Assembly (NCBI GenBank): GCA_036365515.1
Contig: CM070874.1
Coordinates: forward strand, 246,010,930 to 246,074,929
DNA from: Torymus aiolomorphi
Taxonomy: Eukaryota; Arthropoda; Insecta; Hymenoptera; Torymidae
DNA length: 64,000 nt
Direction: 5' to 3'
The notes beneath the pieces are model-generated. The model saw only the letters and a list, made by a program, of their open reading frames with translations. It ran no database searches and was not told where the DNA came from. The number at the start of each line of letters is the position of its first letter. Position 1 is the stretch's first letter. The position numbers were made by a program, and so were the translations under genes. Positions 48,967-59,831 of this stretch are shown here, in pieces.

Positions 48967-49663
48967 GGAGAGGCCGCGAACTCCGGATCATGGATTCGGC
49001 TCAAACTTCGCGATATGTTTTTGGATGTAGAAATATAAAGAAAGCTGCAATATTAGACCCTAATGCTCAAAAAAAACTGAAGTTCTGCGCCTTTTTATCT
49101 TTATTTTGAGAAAAGGCTTGAAAAAAACCTCTTCTTGAAACGGTAACCAATTAACTGCCGGGAGTCTTAAATATAATTTCAAACATATAAAATATAACTA
49201 GAGAAAATGAGCTTTCATTTGCTTTTTTAAGAATTAAAAAATATTGATTCTTTCAAAAGTTATGTAAGTTTAAAATTGAGCATCGAAAGTGCATCAAAAT
49301 ATGCCGACAGTCGAACAGATTAATTTTAGGGATTAAACAGTGCATTTTCGATGCTCTATTTTAAACTTTTATAGCTTTGGAAGGAATCAACATTTTATAA
49401 TTCTTAAAAAAGCAAATGAAAACTCATTTTCTCTAGTTTTATTTTCTATTTTTGAAAATATATTTAAGACTTCGGAGTTAAATGGTTACCGTTACAAGAA
49501 GAGGTGTTTTTCAAGCCTTTTCTCGAAATAAAGCTAAAAAGGCGCAGAACTTCAGTTTTTTTGGGCGTTAGGATCTAATATTGCAGCTTTCTTTATATTT
49601 TTCACCCAAAAACATATCGCAAAGTTTGAGCCGAATCCGTGATCCGGAGTTCGCGGCCTCTCC
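48967..49663. mobile_element. Palindromic foldback element flanked by TA
   Basis: Arms of about 300 bp run inward from GGAGAGGCCGCGAACTCCGG and its complement, with a short centre near 49300. Each end is flanked by TA (48965-48966 and 49664-49665), which could be a target duplication. The inner arms share AAACTGAAGTTCTGCGCC and a GAGCATCGAAA(G/A)TGCA block. There is no ORF of its own. It sits exactly at the 5' end of the LINE that follows. Confidence 0.83.
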
Positions 49664-50357
49664 TAGTAAGATATTGAACAGAGTTATTAAAGAAGCGACA
49701 TTTAAATATGAGAAGGATATTGTAAAACGAAATAGTGGAAACTCTAGGGAATTATGGACCATCACTAAGACCAAATTAAGGAAAAATAGTATCCAGAATA
49801 GTGCAATAAAATATATATATGAAAACAACCAAAAAATCGAAAATAAAACCGATATAGCAAATGTTATGAACACCTATTTTTGCAAAATAGGACCAAATTT
49901 GAGAGCTCAAATTGCTAATATAAATAATAATAACATGAAACTTCCAGATAGGAACCCTAAATCAATTTTCTTTCGTCCTACAAACTTAGCAGAAATATAC
50001 AAAGTAATCATTACATTGAAAAATAAATCTGGAGGTGTAGACAATATTAATGCTAAATCATTGAAAATTCTTTCGGAACATACAAGTGTGCCCTTAGAAT
50101 ATATCTTTAATTTCTGTATTGCGAAATCTATCTGGCCCGGCGCGCTCAAGAATGCTCAGGTAGTCCCTATCTACAAGGCTGGTGAAAAATCTTATATCAG
50201 TAATTAGAAACCCATCTCGCTAATATCGAACATTGCGAAAATTTTTGAAAAAATAATTTATAATAGATTATACCACTTGTGTAAAAAATATAAAATAATA
50301 TCAGATAAATAATACGGCTTAGTTAAGAATAGAGGAACCTCTGAGGCATTAAATTAT

Positions 50358-50733
50358 GAGGCGTTTCACGTCAGCTCTCCAGGCGCGGCGCGCGAGCGCG
50401 AAACCATACAGTTTTCAGCTTGTGTTTGAAGGGCTAAGATGTATCTAAAAAAAATAATCCCCAAGTGATTTCGATGTATTTTTCCCTCAGCTTTCCGATG
50501 GTGCTATTAGTTTCTCAAAATTTTTCAATTCTAACCTCAAAAAAACATAAAACGTGTTATATCTCAAATACTATATTTTTAATATTTTTTTTTGACCTGC
50601 TAGATCGAAAGAGGAGGAAATTTTACATGGATATAGCCTTTTTCTACATAGGGTTTTTTTGATTTTTTCGAGATATCATTCAAGAAATACAAGGCGCTCG
50701 GCCAGCCGCCGCGCGCGGCGTGCGTCACTGCAG
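50358..50733. repeat. Sola-like copy 1, left TIR
   Basis: Inverted match to 52881-53257, ending inward at GTGCGTCACTGCAG. It contains the shared subterminal block TTTCCCTCAGCTTTCCGATG and, further in, CTAGATCGAAAG. Confidence 0.9.
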
Positions 50734-50972
50734 CATCGGCGCGCGGCGGCATTTATTCATTCATTCATTAATTATTTAACCACCGCTAGAGGGCTATTAA
50801 TTGCATTTAGATACCCGTAAGTAATTATGCAGCACGTAGGACTTATATACGAGTGATGTGTAGCGTTGAAGTATTGGTTTTTTGGAAAACCGTTCAATAT
50901 CTATACTATATTGTGCTATACTGCGATTTATATTAGCCCCTTCAATTGATTTATCTTTTTTTTTAAACAAAC

Positions 50973-52814
50973 ATGAGTTTTTCATTAAAATGTGTGAATC
51001 CTTTAGGAAGGAATGAACACTCTAATGAGTTAACAAATTTCCCAAAATCATTAGCACAATCATTTCCATCAATACCAGATGGAGCGAAAGTTTGTCTTAC
51101 GTGCAAATTTTTGATTTATAATAAACGCAAATCGAGTGAATCTTCTCCGATACCAAAGAGAATTAAATCGGATTGTGATGATGATGACCACAAAGCTGCC
51201 ATGGCAATATTTGAAAATTTAAGAAGTAAACTTTCTGAGAACAAAATCAAAAGATGAAAGAATGTTATTACTTTCCCTTGCCCCTAGATTTTGGTCTCGT
51301 AAAAATTTAATAGAAAGATTAGGTTGTACGGAATGGGAAGCAAGAACAATACTAACTGAAGCTACTGATGGAAATATTTTGACGGTACCGTTGAAAAATA
51401 AAGGAAAAGAGCTTTCTAATGAAACGAAAAATACGGTAAAAAACTTTTATGATCGTGACGATATCAGTAAATTATTACCTGGAACGAAAGATTTTATTTC
51501 AATAAAACAAATGACTGGTGAACGCTTACACGTTCAAAAAAGATTACTTCTAGGTAATTTGAATGAAATTTATATTTTATTTAAAAATGAATATCTGGAT
51601 GTTAAGATAGGCTATACAAAGTTGACACAATTAAAACCAAAACATTATGTGTTGGCTGGAACAAGTGGCACACATAATGTATGCGTATGCGTACATCATG
51701 AACATGTCAAACTTATGCTAGATGCAATTAATTTGAAACATTTGACAAAGGATAGTGATTCACCTTTAGAAAATTATAAAGATTGTATAAATAAAATTGT
51801 TTGTAGTCAACCATCGGATAAATGTTTCTTGGGTGACTGTTTGGATTGCGTAGCTAATTTTTCAAATCTTCAAGAAATTATGATGAAAAGTTTTAAAAAT
51901 CATGGCATTCAAGAAATTAAATATGAATCATGGAAGCAAACGGATCGCTGCTCAATAATATTTGAAACGATAAAAGTTTCTAGCTTTCTTGAAATATTGA
52001 AAGACAAATTGATTAAATTAAAAACGCACGATTTTTTTGCTAAACAACAAGCACTGTTTATCAGAAATTTAAAAGAAAATCTTGAAGATGGAGAGATAGT
52101 AATTAGTTTTGATTTTGCTGAAAATTACGCATTTGTTGTTCAAAATTCAGCTCAATCGTTTCATTGGAATAATAATCAAGTCACTATATTTACAATTATA
52201 GTGTATTATAGAGAAAACGATGATCTCAAAAACGAAGTGTAGCTATTATTTCTGACAATTTAAGTCATGATACCGTTTCCGTATATGAATATTAAAAAAT
52301 TATTCTAAACTATTTGAAAGGTCATCATCAACTAAAAAACATTTATTATATAACCGATGGTGCAGCACAGCATTTTAAAAATAAAAATAATTTTCAGAAT
52401 CTTCTTCATCATGAAGAGGATTTTAAAATAAAAGCTGAATGGCATTTTTTTGCCACTGCACATGGCAAAAGTGGTTGCGATGGCATAAGTGCTAATTTAA
52501 AAAGAGGAGCTCGTAGAGCTAGCTTACAGCTTACAGGAGCTTACAAAATCCTTACAGCCTACGATCTTTATAATTGGACACAAAATTATAGTAAAGAAAC
52601 AAAGATTTTTTACAGTAGCAAAGAAGTTTATGAAAAAAATTCTTTGGAATTAAAAGTTAGATTCGATGAAGCAAAAGCCATTCCAGGTACTTTGGAATAC
52701 CACGATTTTATTCCAATAGATGAAAAGAATCTGCAACTTAAAAAAACTTCTTTAGCATCTAACTATGATTTATTTCCTAAATTAAAAAAGACTAAAAATG
52801 TTAAAAAGATTTGA
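50973..52814 (+). pseudogene. Sola-like transposase, copy 1, two frame breaks
   Basis: N-terminal zinc-type segment: KCVNPLGRNEH, then AKVCLTCKFLIYNKRK. A frameshift at 51257-51262 leads to SLAPRFWSRKNLIERLGCTE, FYDRDDISKLLPGTKDFISI and LAGTSGTHNVCVCVHHEHVK. The Cys pair CFLGDCLDC and WKQTDRC follow, then the first acidic box ISFDFAENYAF. After a second break near 52242 come ITDGAAQHFKNK and EWHFFATAHGKSGCDGIS. A C-terminal basic tail follows. Copy 2 is collinear, so the breaks are recent damage. Confidence 0.83.
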
Positions 52815-52880
52815 ATATTTAAAAGCTTATGAACAAAAATTGTTATGATGTTAAGTGGAGCAGCTCTGATCGCACAGCGA

Positions 52881-53257
52881 CTCTGCAGTGACGCACGCCG
52901 CGCGCGGCGGCTGGCCGAGCGCCTTGTATTTCTTGAATAATATCTCGAAAAATCAAAAAACCTCTATGTAGAAAAAGGCTATATCCATGTAAAATTTCCT
53001 CCTCTTTCGATCTAGCAGGTCAAAAAAAAATACTAAAAATATAGTTTTTGAGATATAACACGTTTTATGTTTTTTTGAGGTTAGAATTGAAAATTTTTGA
53101 GAAACTAATAGCACCATCGGAAAGCTGAGGAAAAAATACATCGAAATCACTTGGGGATTATTTTTTTTAGACACATTTTAGCCCTTCAAACACAAGCTGA
53201 AAACAGCATGATTTTGCGCTCGCGCGCCGCGCCTGGAGAGCTGACATAAAACGCCTC
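52881..53257. repeat. Sola-like copy 1, right TIR
   Basis: Inverted partner of 50358-50733, with a few point differences such as ATAAAACGCCTC at the tip against GTGAAACGCCTC expected from the left end. Confidence 0.9.
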
Positions 53258-53487
53258 TTATATATCAAATATCACATACAAAAATTTAGATAAAAGTAAA
53301 CGAATAATTATTGCTTTTATAGACTTAGCCAGAGCATTTGACACTGTAAATCATAGAGTTCTTTTAGATAAGCTTGAATGATATGGCGTAAGGGGTCGTG
53401 CCTTAAAATGGATGACTAGCTATCTCACAGATAGGCGGCAAAGTTAAAATTCAAGATTGTAAAAGTGAATATAAAGAAATTACTATG

Positions 53488-53930
53488 TATTAGAAGCTAA
53501 AAGCTAAGCGGGAGTAGGTCCTTGAATGTAGGAGCGAGAGGGTGCAATAGCTAGAGCGCGAGCGATCGCAAAGACGGGAGAGCGCGGCAATTTCGTCATT
53601 CACTAGTACGGCGTGACGCCAGTCAGATGATCCTAAATATAGCGTGACAGACTTACGGGACAAAAAGGGCTCGAGGGCGAGAGTGACATCGGCCGTATAA
53701 CGCGGAGAGTGCAAGGACTCCACTTTCCGGCGAGAGGAAGGCGTGAGACATCGCCCGTGAGTATTGCGGAGAGCGCGTGGATTCGGCTCTATTTTGTACG
53801 AGCGGGCTGACGAACCAGAATTGTACCTGTAAGGTGTAGAAGTGAAGATGTGAATAGAGACATTCTTTTATACTTATAATCGCTGAGTACTTATTTCATT
53901 GGAGTTCGCCTATAAAAGATATCTCGCTAA
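53488..53930. mobile_element. Unidentified 440-bp insertion in the LINE
   Basis: GC-richer than its surroundings and without an ORF of note. It splits the LINE between the segment ending EYKEITM and the GVPQG box. The ends read TATTAG and CTAATA (6-bp inverted), with TATG on both sides as a possible duplication. It could be a solo LTR or a non-autonomous element; a TATAAAAG-like sequence lies near 53912. Confidence 0.5.
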
Positions 53931-53992
53931 TATGCGGGTGTACCTCAAGGAACTATATTAGAACCATTACTTTTTATTTACTTTTTGTTTAT

Positions 53993-54640
53993 GGGAATGT
54001 CCGCCAGAAACCAGCCAGCGGGCGCGCGGGACGCATTTTTCATACAAAACACGCTCTGCTCAAATCGCTCGTAATCGTATTCTGAGTCTCTCAGAAAAAA
54101 ACAAAAGATATATGGGAGCGTCCAGCAGAAACGGGCCACCGAGCGCGCGCGGTGCCTTTTTTCGTGTAAAAGGCGCTCTGTTTAACTCGTTCATAATCGT
54201 ATGCTGCGTATTTGAAAAAAAAAACCAAGCACCTATATCGATAGATTTTTTCCTGCTCTTTCCAATGGTGCCATTGTTTTTATTGCGAAACGCTTTCTTC
54301 CGGACGAAAACTCGAGTTTAATATTGAAAGCCATTTTTCTCAAAGTATATCATGTTTTTTTTCAAAACAAACTACACCATTGGAAAGTACAACTCTTAAG
54401 CTTCAAAATCCTATCTTGGAGAAGTTGGAGAAATAAAGGGTTTAAAAGTAACAACATGAAAAAGACAGCGCCGAGGGTCCGCGCGAGCCCCTCGCGCCCG
54501 TGTGTACGGCACGTTTAAGTGCACGCTCTATTCAATTCGCTAATAATCGTGTACCAAGTCTCTGAAAAAAGAACTAAGAACATATATCGATAGATTTTTT
54601 CCTGCTCTTTCCAATGGTGCTATTATTTTTATTCTGTTAC
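53993..54640. repeat. Sola-like copy 3, left arm with repeated modules
   Basis: One terminal module (53993-54111) is followed at 54115 by a second terminus-like GGGAGCGTCCAGCAG and a longer module. A third partial module begins near 54480. Modules share GTCTCT(C)GAAAAAA and the TCTTTCCAATGGTGC block. Confidence 0.75.
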
Positions 54641-55612
54641 TTAAATAATATTGAACCTCTAAAAACGGAACTTGAACTATTTATTGAAAGGTCTGGGGTT
54701 AATGAAATAAAATTTCAAATGTGGAAAACTACTGATAGATCAACATTGCAAACTGAAATTGTTTCTAGTTCTTGATTTACTGATATCTTTTTTCCTCATT
54801 TACATAAACTCAAAACTCATTCTTTCATTTCCAAACAGCAGTCATCTTATTTTCAAATCTTACGAGAATCCTTAAAAAAAGGAGAATTTTTAATTTCCCT
54901 AGATTTTTCGGAAAACTATGCGTTCATTGCACAAGGTGCGGCACAATCATTCCACTATAATAATAATCAGTGTAGTTTGGCAACAATAGTTATTTACTAC
55001 AAAGGTTCAGATTCTAAAATTGAACACAAAAGTATGGCGATTTTTTTTAGACAACTTAATTCATGATACTGTGGCAGTTTACCTAATTCAAGAATTATAA
55101 TCGATTACCTTAAAAAATCTTTTGATTTCGTTAAAAAAATCATTTACTTTACTGATGGAGCTGCACAACATTTTAAAAATCAACATAATTTTCAGAATCT
55201 TTTTCATCATTATGAAGATTTTTCCGTTGAAGCTGAATGGCACTTTCATGCGACTGCTCACGGAAAAAATGCATGCGATGGAATCGGTGCTTCTATAAAA
55301 AGTAATGCTAGGCGAGCAAGTTTGTGAAAAGTATCCGATAATTATATATTGACGCCGCAAGATCTTTACCAGTGGGCGACTAAATACGTTGAAAATATTT
55401 TGTGCTTTTTTTCATCAAAAGATGAATATGCTAAGGCTACAGATAAATTAAGACAAAGGCTAGATTCAGCGAAAACAGTGCCTAGAACTCAATCGTTTCA
55501 CTGTGTTAGATTATTAGCTAACACTAAAAAGTTAGAACTAAAACGATTTTCAACATCCAAAGATTCTCAACTATATCCACTAGTTCAAAAAGCCGAAAAA
55601 AACTCGAATTAA
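54640..55612 (+). pseudogene. Sola-like transposase, copy 3, C-terminal half
   Basis: It begins LEPLKTELELFIERSGVNEI and goes through FQMWKTTDRSTLQ, a stop, LISLDFSENYAFIAQGAAQ, then IIYFTDGAAQHFKNQHNFQN and EWHFHATAHGKNACDGIGAS. It ends with PQDLYQWATKYVENILC. All three acidic boxes are present, but the N-terminal half is deleted and there are several stops and frame changes. Confidence 0.8.
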
Positions 55613-55789
55613 GAAAAACATGAGTATCGTGAAAAGACCAATAAAAATAATCGCAAATAAAAATAAAAGCATTAAGGTTTAAATAAAAAATTAATATATT
55701 TAAAACGTAACATATGATGCACTGATAAAACATTGTGTAATGCTTTTAATAGGAAACAACGAAAATATGCACTACGTTTATAAAAGCAC

Positions 55790-56441
55790 ACTCGGGTCCA
55801 GCGCAAAAAGTTTGCGCAGTCGCTCGCCGCTGTCTTCTTAATCTTATTACTTTTGAGCTCTACGTTTTTCCAACTTTAAAATGTAACTTCCCATGCGAAT
55901 TTCCGACCAGAAGAAAGTGTTTGGGAGTAAAAAGAATAGCACTATTGGAAAGAGCAGGAAAAAATCTATCGATATATGTCTTTTGTTTTTTTCTGAGAGA
56001 CTCAAGATACGATTACGAGCTCATTATACCAAACCCGAGCGTGCGGCGCGTCTGAGCGCAGCGCGAAGAGCACGCGCGGCCACTCACCGCTGTCTTTTTA
56101 ATCTTGTTACTTTTGAGCCCTTCATTTCTCGAATTTGAAAATTTAGGGTTTTGTAGCTTAAGACTTGTACTTTCGAATGGTCAGATGCATTTTGAAAAAA
56201 AACATGATATACTTTGAGAAAAATGTTTCTGAACTTTCAACTTGAATTTTCGACCAGAAGAAAAAGTTTCGGAGTAAAAACAATAGCACCATTGGAAAGA
56301 GCAGGAAAAAATATATCGATATATATCTCTTGTTTTTTTCTGAGAGACTCAGAATACAATTACGAGCGAGTTGAACAGAGCGTGTTTTGCATGAAAAATG
56401 CGTCCCGCGCGCCCGCTGGCTGGTTTCTGGCGGACGCTCCC
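55790..56441. repeat. Sola-like copy 3, right arm with repeated modules
   Basis: Inverted relative of the left arm. It has two full modules (about 55790-56045 and 56046-56441), each with CCATTGGAAAGAGCAGGAAA or a one-base variant and a CGATATAT run. Confidence 0.8.
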
Positions 56442-57535
56442 TTATACTTTATGTCAATGACTTACTGGGAGGTATGCAAAATGACACAATCATATCGTAT
56501 GCCAATGACATGGTTATCATATCAAGTGACAACACGTTGTCCTCAGCTCAGGAAAAAATGTGTGTTTACCTTAATCACGTGCCCAAATGGCTTGCACAAA
56601 ATAAACTGTTCCTGAATGTAGATAAAACGGTTTATATTGCACACGGAAACTACTGTGATAGTGGCCTAGCACACTAAACATCAAAGTAGGAACGGAATTA
56701 ATAAAAAGAGTAGAAAGTCATAAATACTTAGGGCTGCAGTTCGACTACAATATGGAATGGGTTAAGCACATAAGATATATTATTAAAAAAACTAAATACC
56801 TAATTTTTGTCTTTGCTAAGATAAAAAATATGATAGATACAAAAACATTAATGATAATATATTGTGCTTTCTTTCATAGTTTAATTAATTATGGGGTAAT
56901 TGCCTGCGGTGATACATACGATAATAACATGAAATTAATAAAATCATAAATAAAAATAAATTCTCCCAAATAAATCATCCACCACTTGAAATAAGAAAAT
57001 TATTTCAGTTCGAGTCAATATCTTATCACTATATTACATTAAGAAACAGTGCGAGCGAGACCAGAAATAAATCAATTCAACCACCAAAATGTGATAAAAG
57101 AATTAGTGATAAAAATAGTTACGATGAAGCTATAAGGGTCTTTAATGGGTCCCTAAGGATCTCAAAGTTATGACATTAAGTAGTCAATTAATAAAGAAAA
57201 AATTAGAAATGTTTATCGCAAAAGCTGCGATGCAAAATTTAACATAATAATTGAAACTTAGCAAATGTATTAAACAAAATTATTTAACTGTTATGTACTA
57301 TAATAAATCTTTATGCGATATTACCCAAACGCTACCCCCTTACAATTAACTAGTTTGTAAGAATATAGTAGTTTGTAATATTATTTAGTTTGTAAGTTTT
57401 TGTGTACCAGATCTAAACACAGGCAATACTATTTGCCTCGGTAGGATTTACTTAGTTATGTAAATTTACTATATGTAAATATATTATAATGTAATATAAA
57501 TATTTTCTGGAAATAAATAAATAAATAAATAAATA

Positions 57536-57900
57536 CATAATTACAAATAAAAATATTATATTATTAAATTATTGACCACAATACAGTAAAGATTTATCAG
57601 AAAAAATTTTAACGTACAAAAAGTTGAAATATAAAACGAAAAAAAAAAAAATGAACAAAAAAGACAAAAACCGCTGCCAATTTGTTGGCACTTAAATTTG
57701 TGAAACTAAATTTTTTTATTCTATTACATAAACTATAAAATTTTAAAATTATATTGTAACCAACTATTAAATTTTAAAATTTAAACTTATTAAATTATTT
57801 TAAAAAGCGCGCTGTAAATTAACCTCAATAAAAAACAAAAGCAAGTGAACAACACGCACGCGTAGCATGCGTCATTACCATTTTCTAGTAAACATATACC
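57536..57900. other. AT-rich spacer after the LINE tail
   Basis: No gene or recognised repeat; A-rich with short duplications of TTAAATTATT-type text. Confidence 0.4.
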
Positions 57901-58850
57901 CGAAAAATTACGATTTGAAAAGAGGGCAAAATCAGTTTTAACCTCGAATATCTCTGAAATTCATAAACGAATTCTTGTACCCTAAGAACAAATATAAGTA
58001 ATATACAGACTCTACATCTCCGCCAAATTTTAAAGAAATTAAAACAAGTTATCTCTAGTTATCATGCGACAAAGAAAAAATGACTATAAAATAAGAAAAT
58101 TTTTAATATCAAAAAGTAATTGTACGATCCTGATGAAAATTCACATCCATAATATCTATATCACATACAAAATTTTCTATAAATCTGGAGCTGATTCATC
58201 GAGCCGTTCTCGAGAAATTACGATTTGAAAAAAAAAATTAAAAAATTTTAATCTCAAATATCTCTGAAATTTATGGACGAATCATTCTGCCCAAAGAACT
58301 CGAGCGAGGGCTATCCAAAATCTACCTCCACAAGGAATTTTGAAGAGATTAAGACAATTTTACTTCCGTAATCGTTGGACATACAAAACTCTTTTTTTTT
58401 TAATTTTTCAGGTTTTACGTTTTTGTTAATAACAAAAGAACCGTGATAGCTACAAAAATTTTTTTCTAGAAAATATAGGAATTTTAATTCTCTTTCGAAT
58501 GCTACCCATCCGATACAGATACATAGAGCCGTTTTCGAGTAATTACGATTCGAAAAAAAGTGAAAAAAAAAGTTAACCTCAAATATCTCTGAAATTTATG
58601 GATCAATCCTTTTGCCCAACGAACTGACTAGACTGGTATACGAAATCTACCCCTACAAAGAATTTCAAAGCGATTAAGCCAAATTTACTCTAGTTCTGCA
58701 ACGACGAAAAAATCACTTTTTCTATAAATTATTTTTTTTTCTCCAAAAATAATGAATAAAATAACATAAAAATTGAGCAAGTTATAGTACTAATATTCTT
58801 CATAACCAAAAAAAATATTCATGTCAATATCTTTTTTTTTTTAATTTCAA
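57900..58850. repeat. Diverged tandem repeat, about 315-bp unit, three copies
   Basis: Units are marked by ATTACGATTTGAAAA or a variant near 57906, 58216 and 58541. Each is followed by AATATCTCTGAAATTYATGG and then a CTACCTCC...AAGGAATTTTGAAGAGATTAAG-type block (weaker in the first). Non-coding. The Sola-like copy 2 lies just to the right. Confidence 0.8.
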
Positions 58851-58854
58851 ATAT

Positions 58855-59327
58855 GAGGCGTTTCACGTCAAATGTCCCAGCGCGGCGCGCGAGCGCCAAA
58901 TCGTGCTATATCTAGCTCATGTTTACGATACTAAAACGGACTTAAAAACATTTTATGATAAGCATTTCTGACGTATTTTTTCCTCAGCTTTCCAATGGTG
59001 TAGGCAGTTTTCCCGACATTTTCCATTTTCGCCTTCAAAAAGTAAAAAACGTGTTATATCTTAAAAAGTGTATTTTTAATATTTTTTTTGACCCTCTAGA
59101 TCGAAAGCTGAGCATTTTTTACGTAGGAAAGGATAGTTTCCAAAGAGTGCCCGAAAGGTTTTCTGCGAGAAATAGAATGCGAAAGAGTAGACGCATCGCC
59201 TTTCCGGCGCGCGGGACTACGCGGTACAGCGCGCGGGCTGCGCTCGCCTCGTTGCCTAATAATAATCTTTTATAATCTTTAATTCTTTACCTGTTTTTTT
59301 TTTTTTTTTTTTCTTGAATAACGCATG
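58855..59327. repeat. Sola-like copy 2, left TIR
   Basis: Inverted match to 61742-62206, ending inward at TTGAATAACGCATG. It contains TTTTTCCTCAGCTTTCCAAT and CTCTAGATCGAAAGCTGAGC. A T-run near 59292-59312 differs in length between the two arms. Confidence 0.9.
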
Positions 59328-59831
59328 GAGTTATATTTCATTAATTATTTCATAAAAAAATAAAATTTCAAAATTAACAGCAATATGTGCAAAATCTTGT
59401 ACTAACGTTTGTTTTTCAGTGTAGATAATTTTTTTGTTTTTTTTTTTACGTGCCATATCTCGAAAAGTATATTTTTAGTATTTTGTTTTACCCATAATAT
59501 TGTAAGCTATCCTTTTTTAGGTAGGAAAGGATATTTCCCAAAAAGTGTCCAAGATGTTTTATGCTATGCAAATAAAACGCGAAAGATTATATGCACGGCA
59601 GGGCGAAAGCATATTCTACGCTACGCGCGGTACAGCGCGGTTTACCGTGCGACACGGAATCATTTATTTTTGATTCGGTAGGTGGCGTCCACACTTTTTA
59701 CTCTGTATGCAAATTGTCACGTCAAAAGTATATAATTACCATAACTTTTTATCTTTTTCCTCCTCGAATTTTTTCGAATTTGTCGTTGATAGCAAAGAAA
59801 AAGCTTGCCATTTCTGTTATAAACGATTAAA

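Larger units (their letters stand above)
50358..53257 (+). mobile_element. Sola-like DNA transposon, copy 1
   Basis: Long terminal inverted repeats (50358-50733 and 52881-53257, about 376 bp) start GAGGCGTTT and are capped by a GCGCGGCGCGCGAGCGC block. The 4-bp target duplication TTAT is at 50354-50357 and 53258-53261. The element encodes a transposase in three frames and lies in a LINE RT. A 4-bp duplication plus a transposase with three conserved Asp boxes agrees with the Sola superfamily; the family name is inference. Confidence 0.85.
53993..56441 (+). mobile_element. Sola-like DNA transposon, copy 3, internally deleted
   Basis: The tips read GGGAATGTCCGCCAG and its inverted partner CTGGCGGACGCTCCC. 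The duplication TTAT is at 53989-53992 and 56442-56445. The arms hold two or three tandem versions of a module ending in TTTTTTCCTGCTCTTTCCAA. The transposase keeps only its C-terminal half. It sits in the same LINE as copy 1, about 700 bp further on. Confidence 0.83.
49666..56949 (+). pseudogene. LINE reverse transcriptase in four segments
   Basis: Segment 1: RNSGNSRELWTITKTKLRKN, then KNKSGGVDNINAKSLKILSE and NAQVVPIYKAGEKSYISN, a TAG where Tyr is usual, then KPISLISNIAKIFEKIIYNR. Segment 2: IIIAFIDLARAFDTVNHRVL, the first RT Asp box, and LKWMTSYLTDRRQ. Segment 3: GVPQGTILEPLLF. Segment 4: LYVNDLLGGMQNDTIISYAN, in which the YADD box reads YAND, then LAQNKLFLNVDKT and, frameshifted, ESHKYLGLQFDYNMEWVKHI. 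Order and spacing are normal once the inserts are ignored. The second catalytic Asp is changed to Asn, so it is dead. Confidence 0.85.
49666..57535 (+). mobile_element. LINE split by three later insertions
   Basis: The RT frame runs 49666-50357, resumes at 53262-53487, again at about 53931-53992, and finishes from 56446. It ends with a 3' tail (AAAT)n near 57511-57535. About 2 kb of LINE remain when the inserts are set aside. There is no ORF1 or endonuclease in view, so it is 5'-truncated. Confidence 0.85.
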
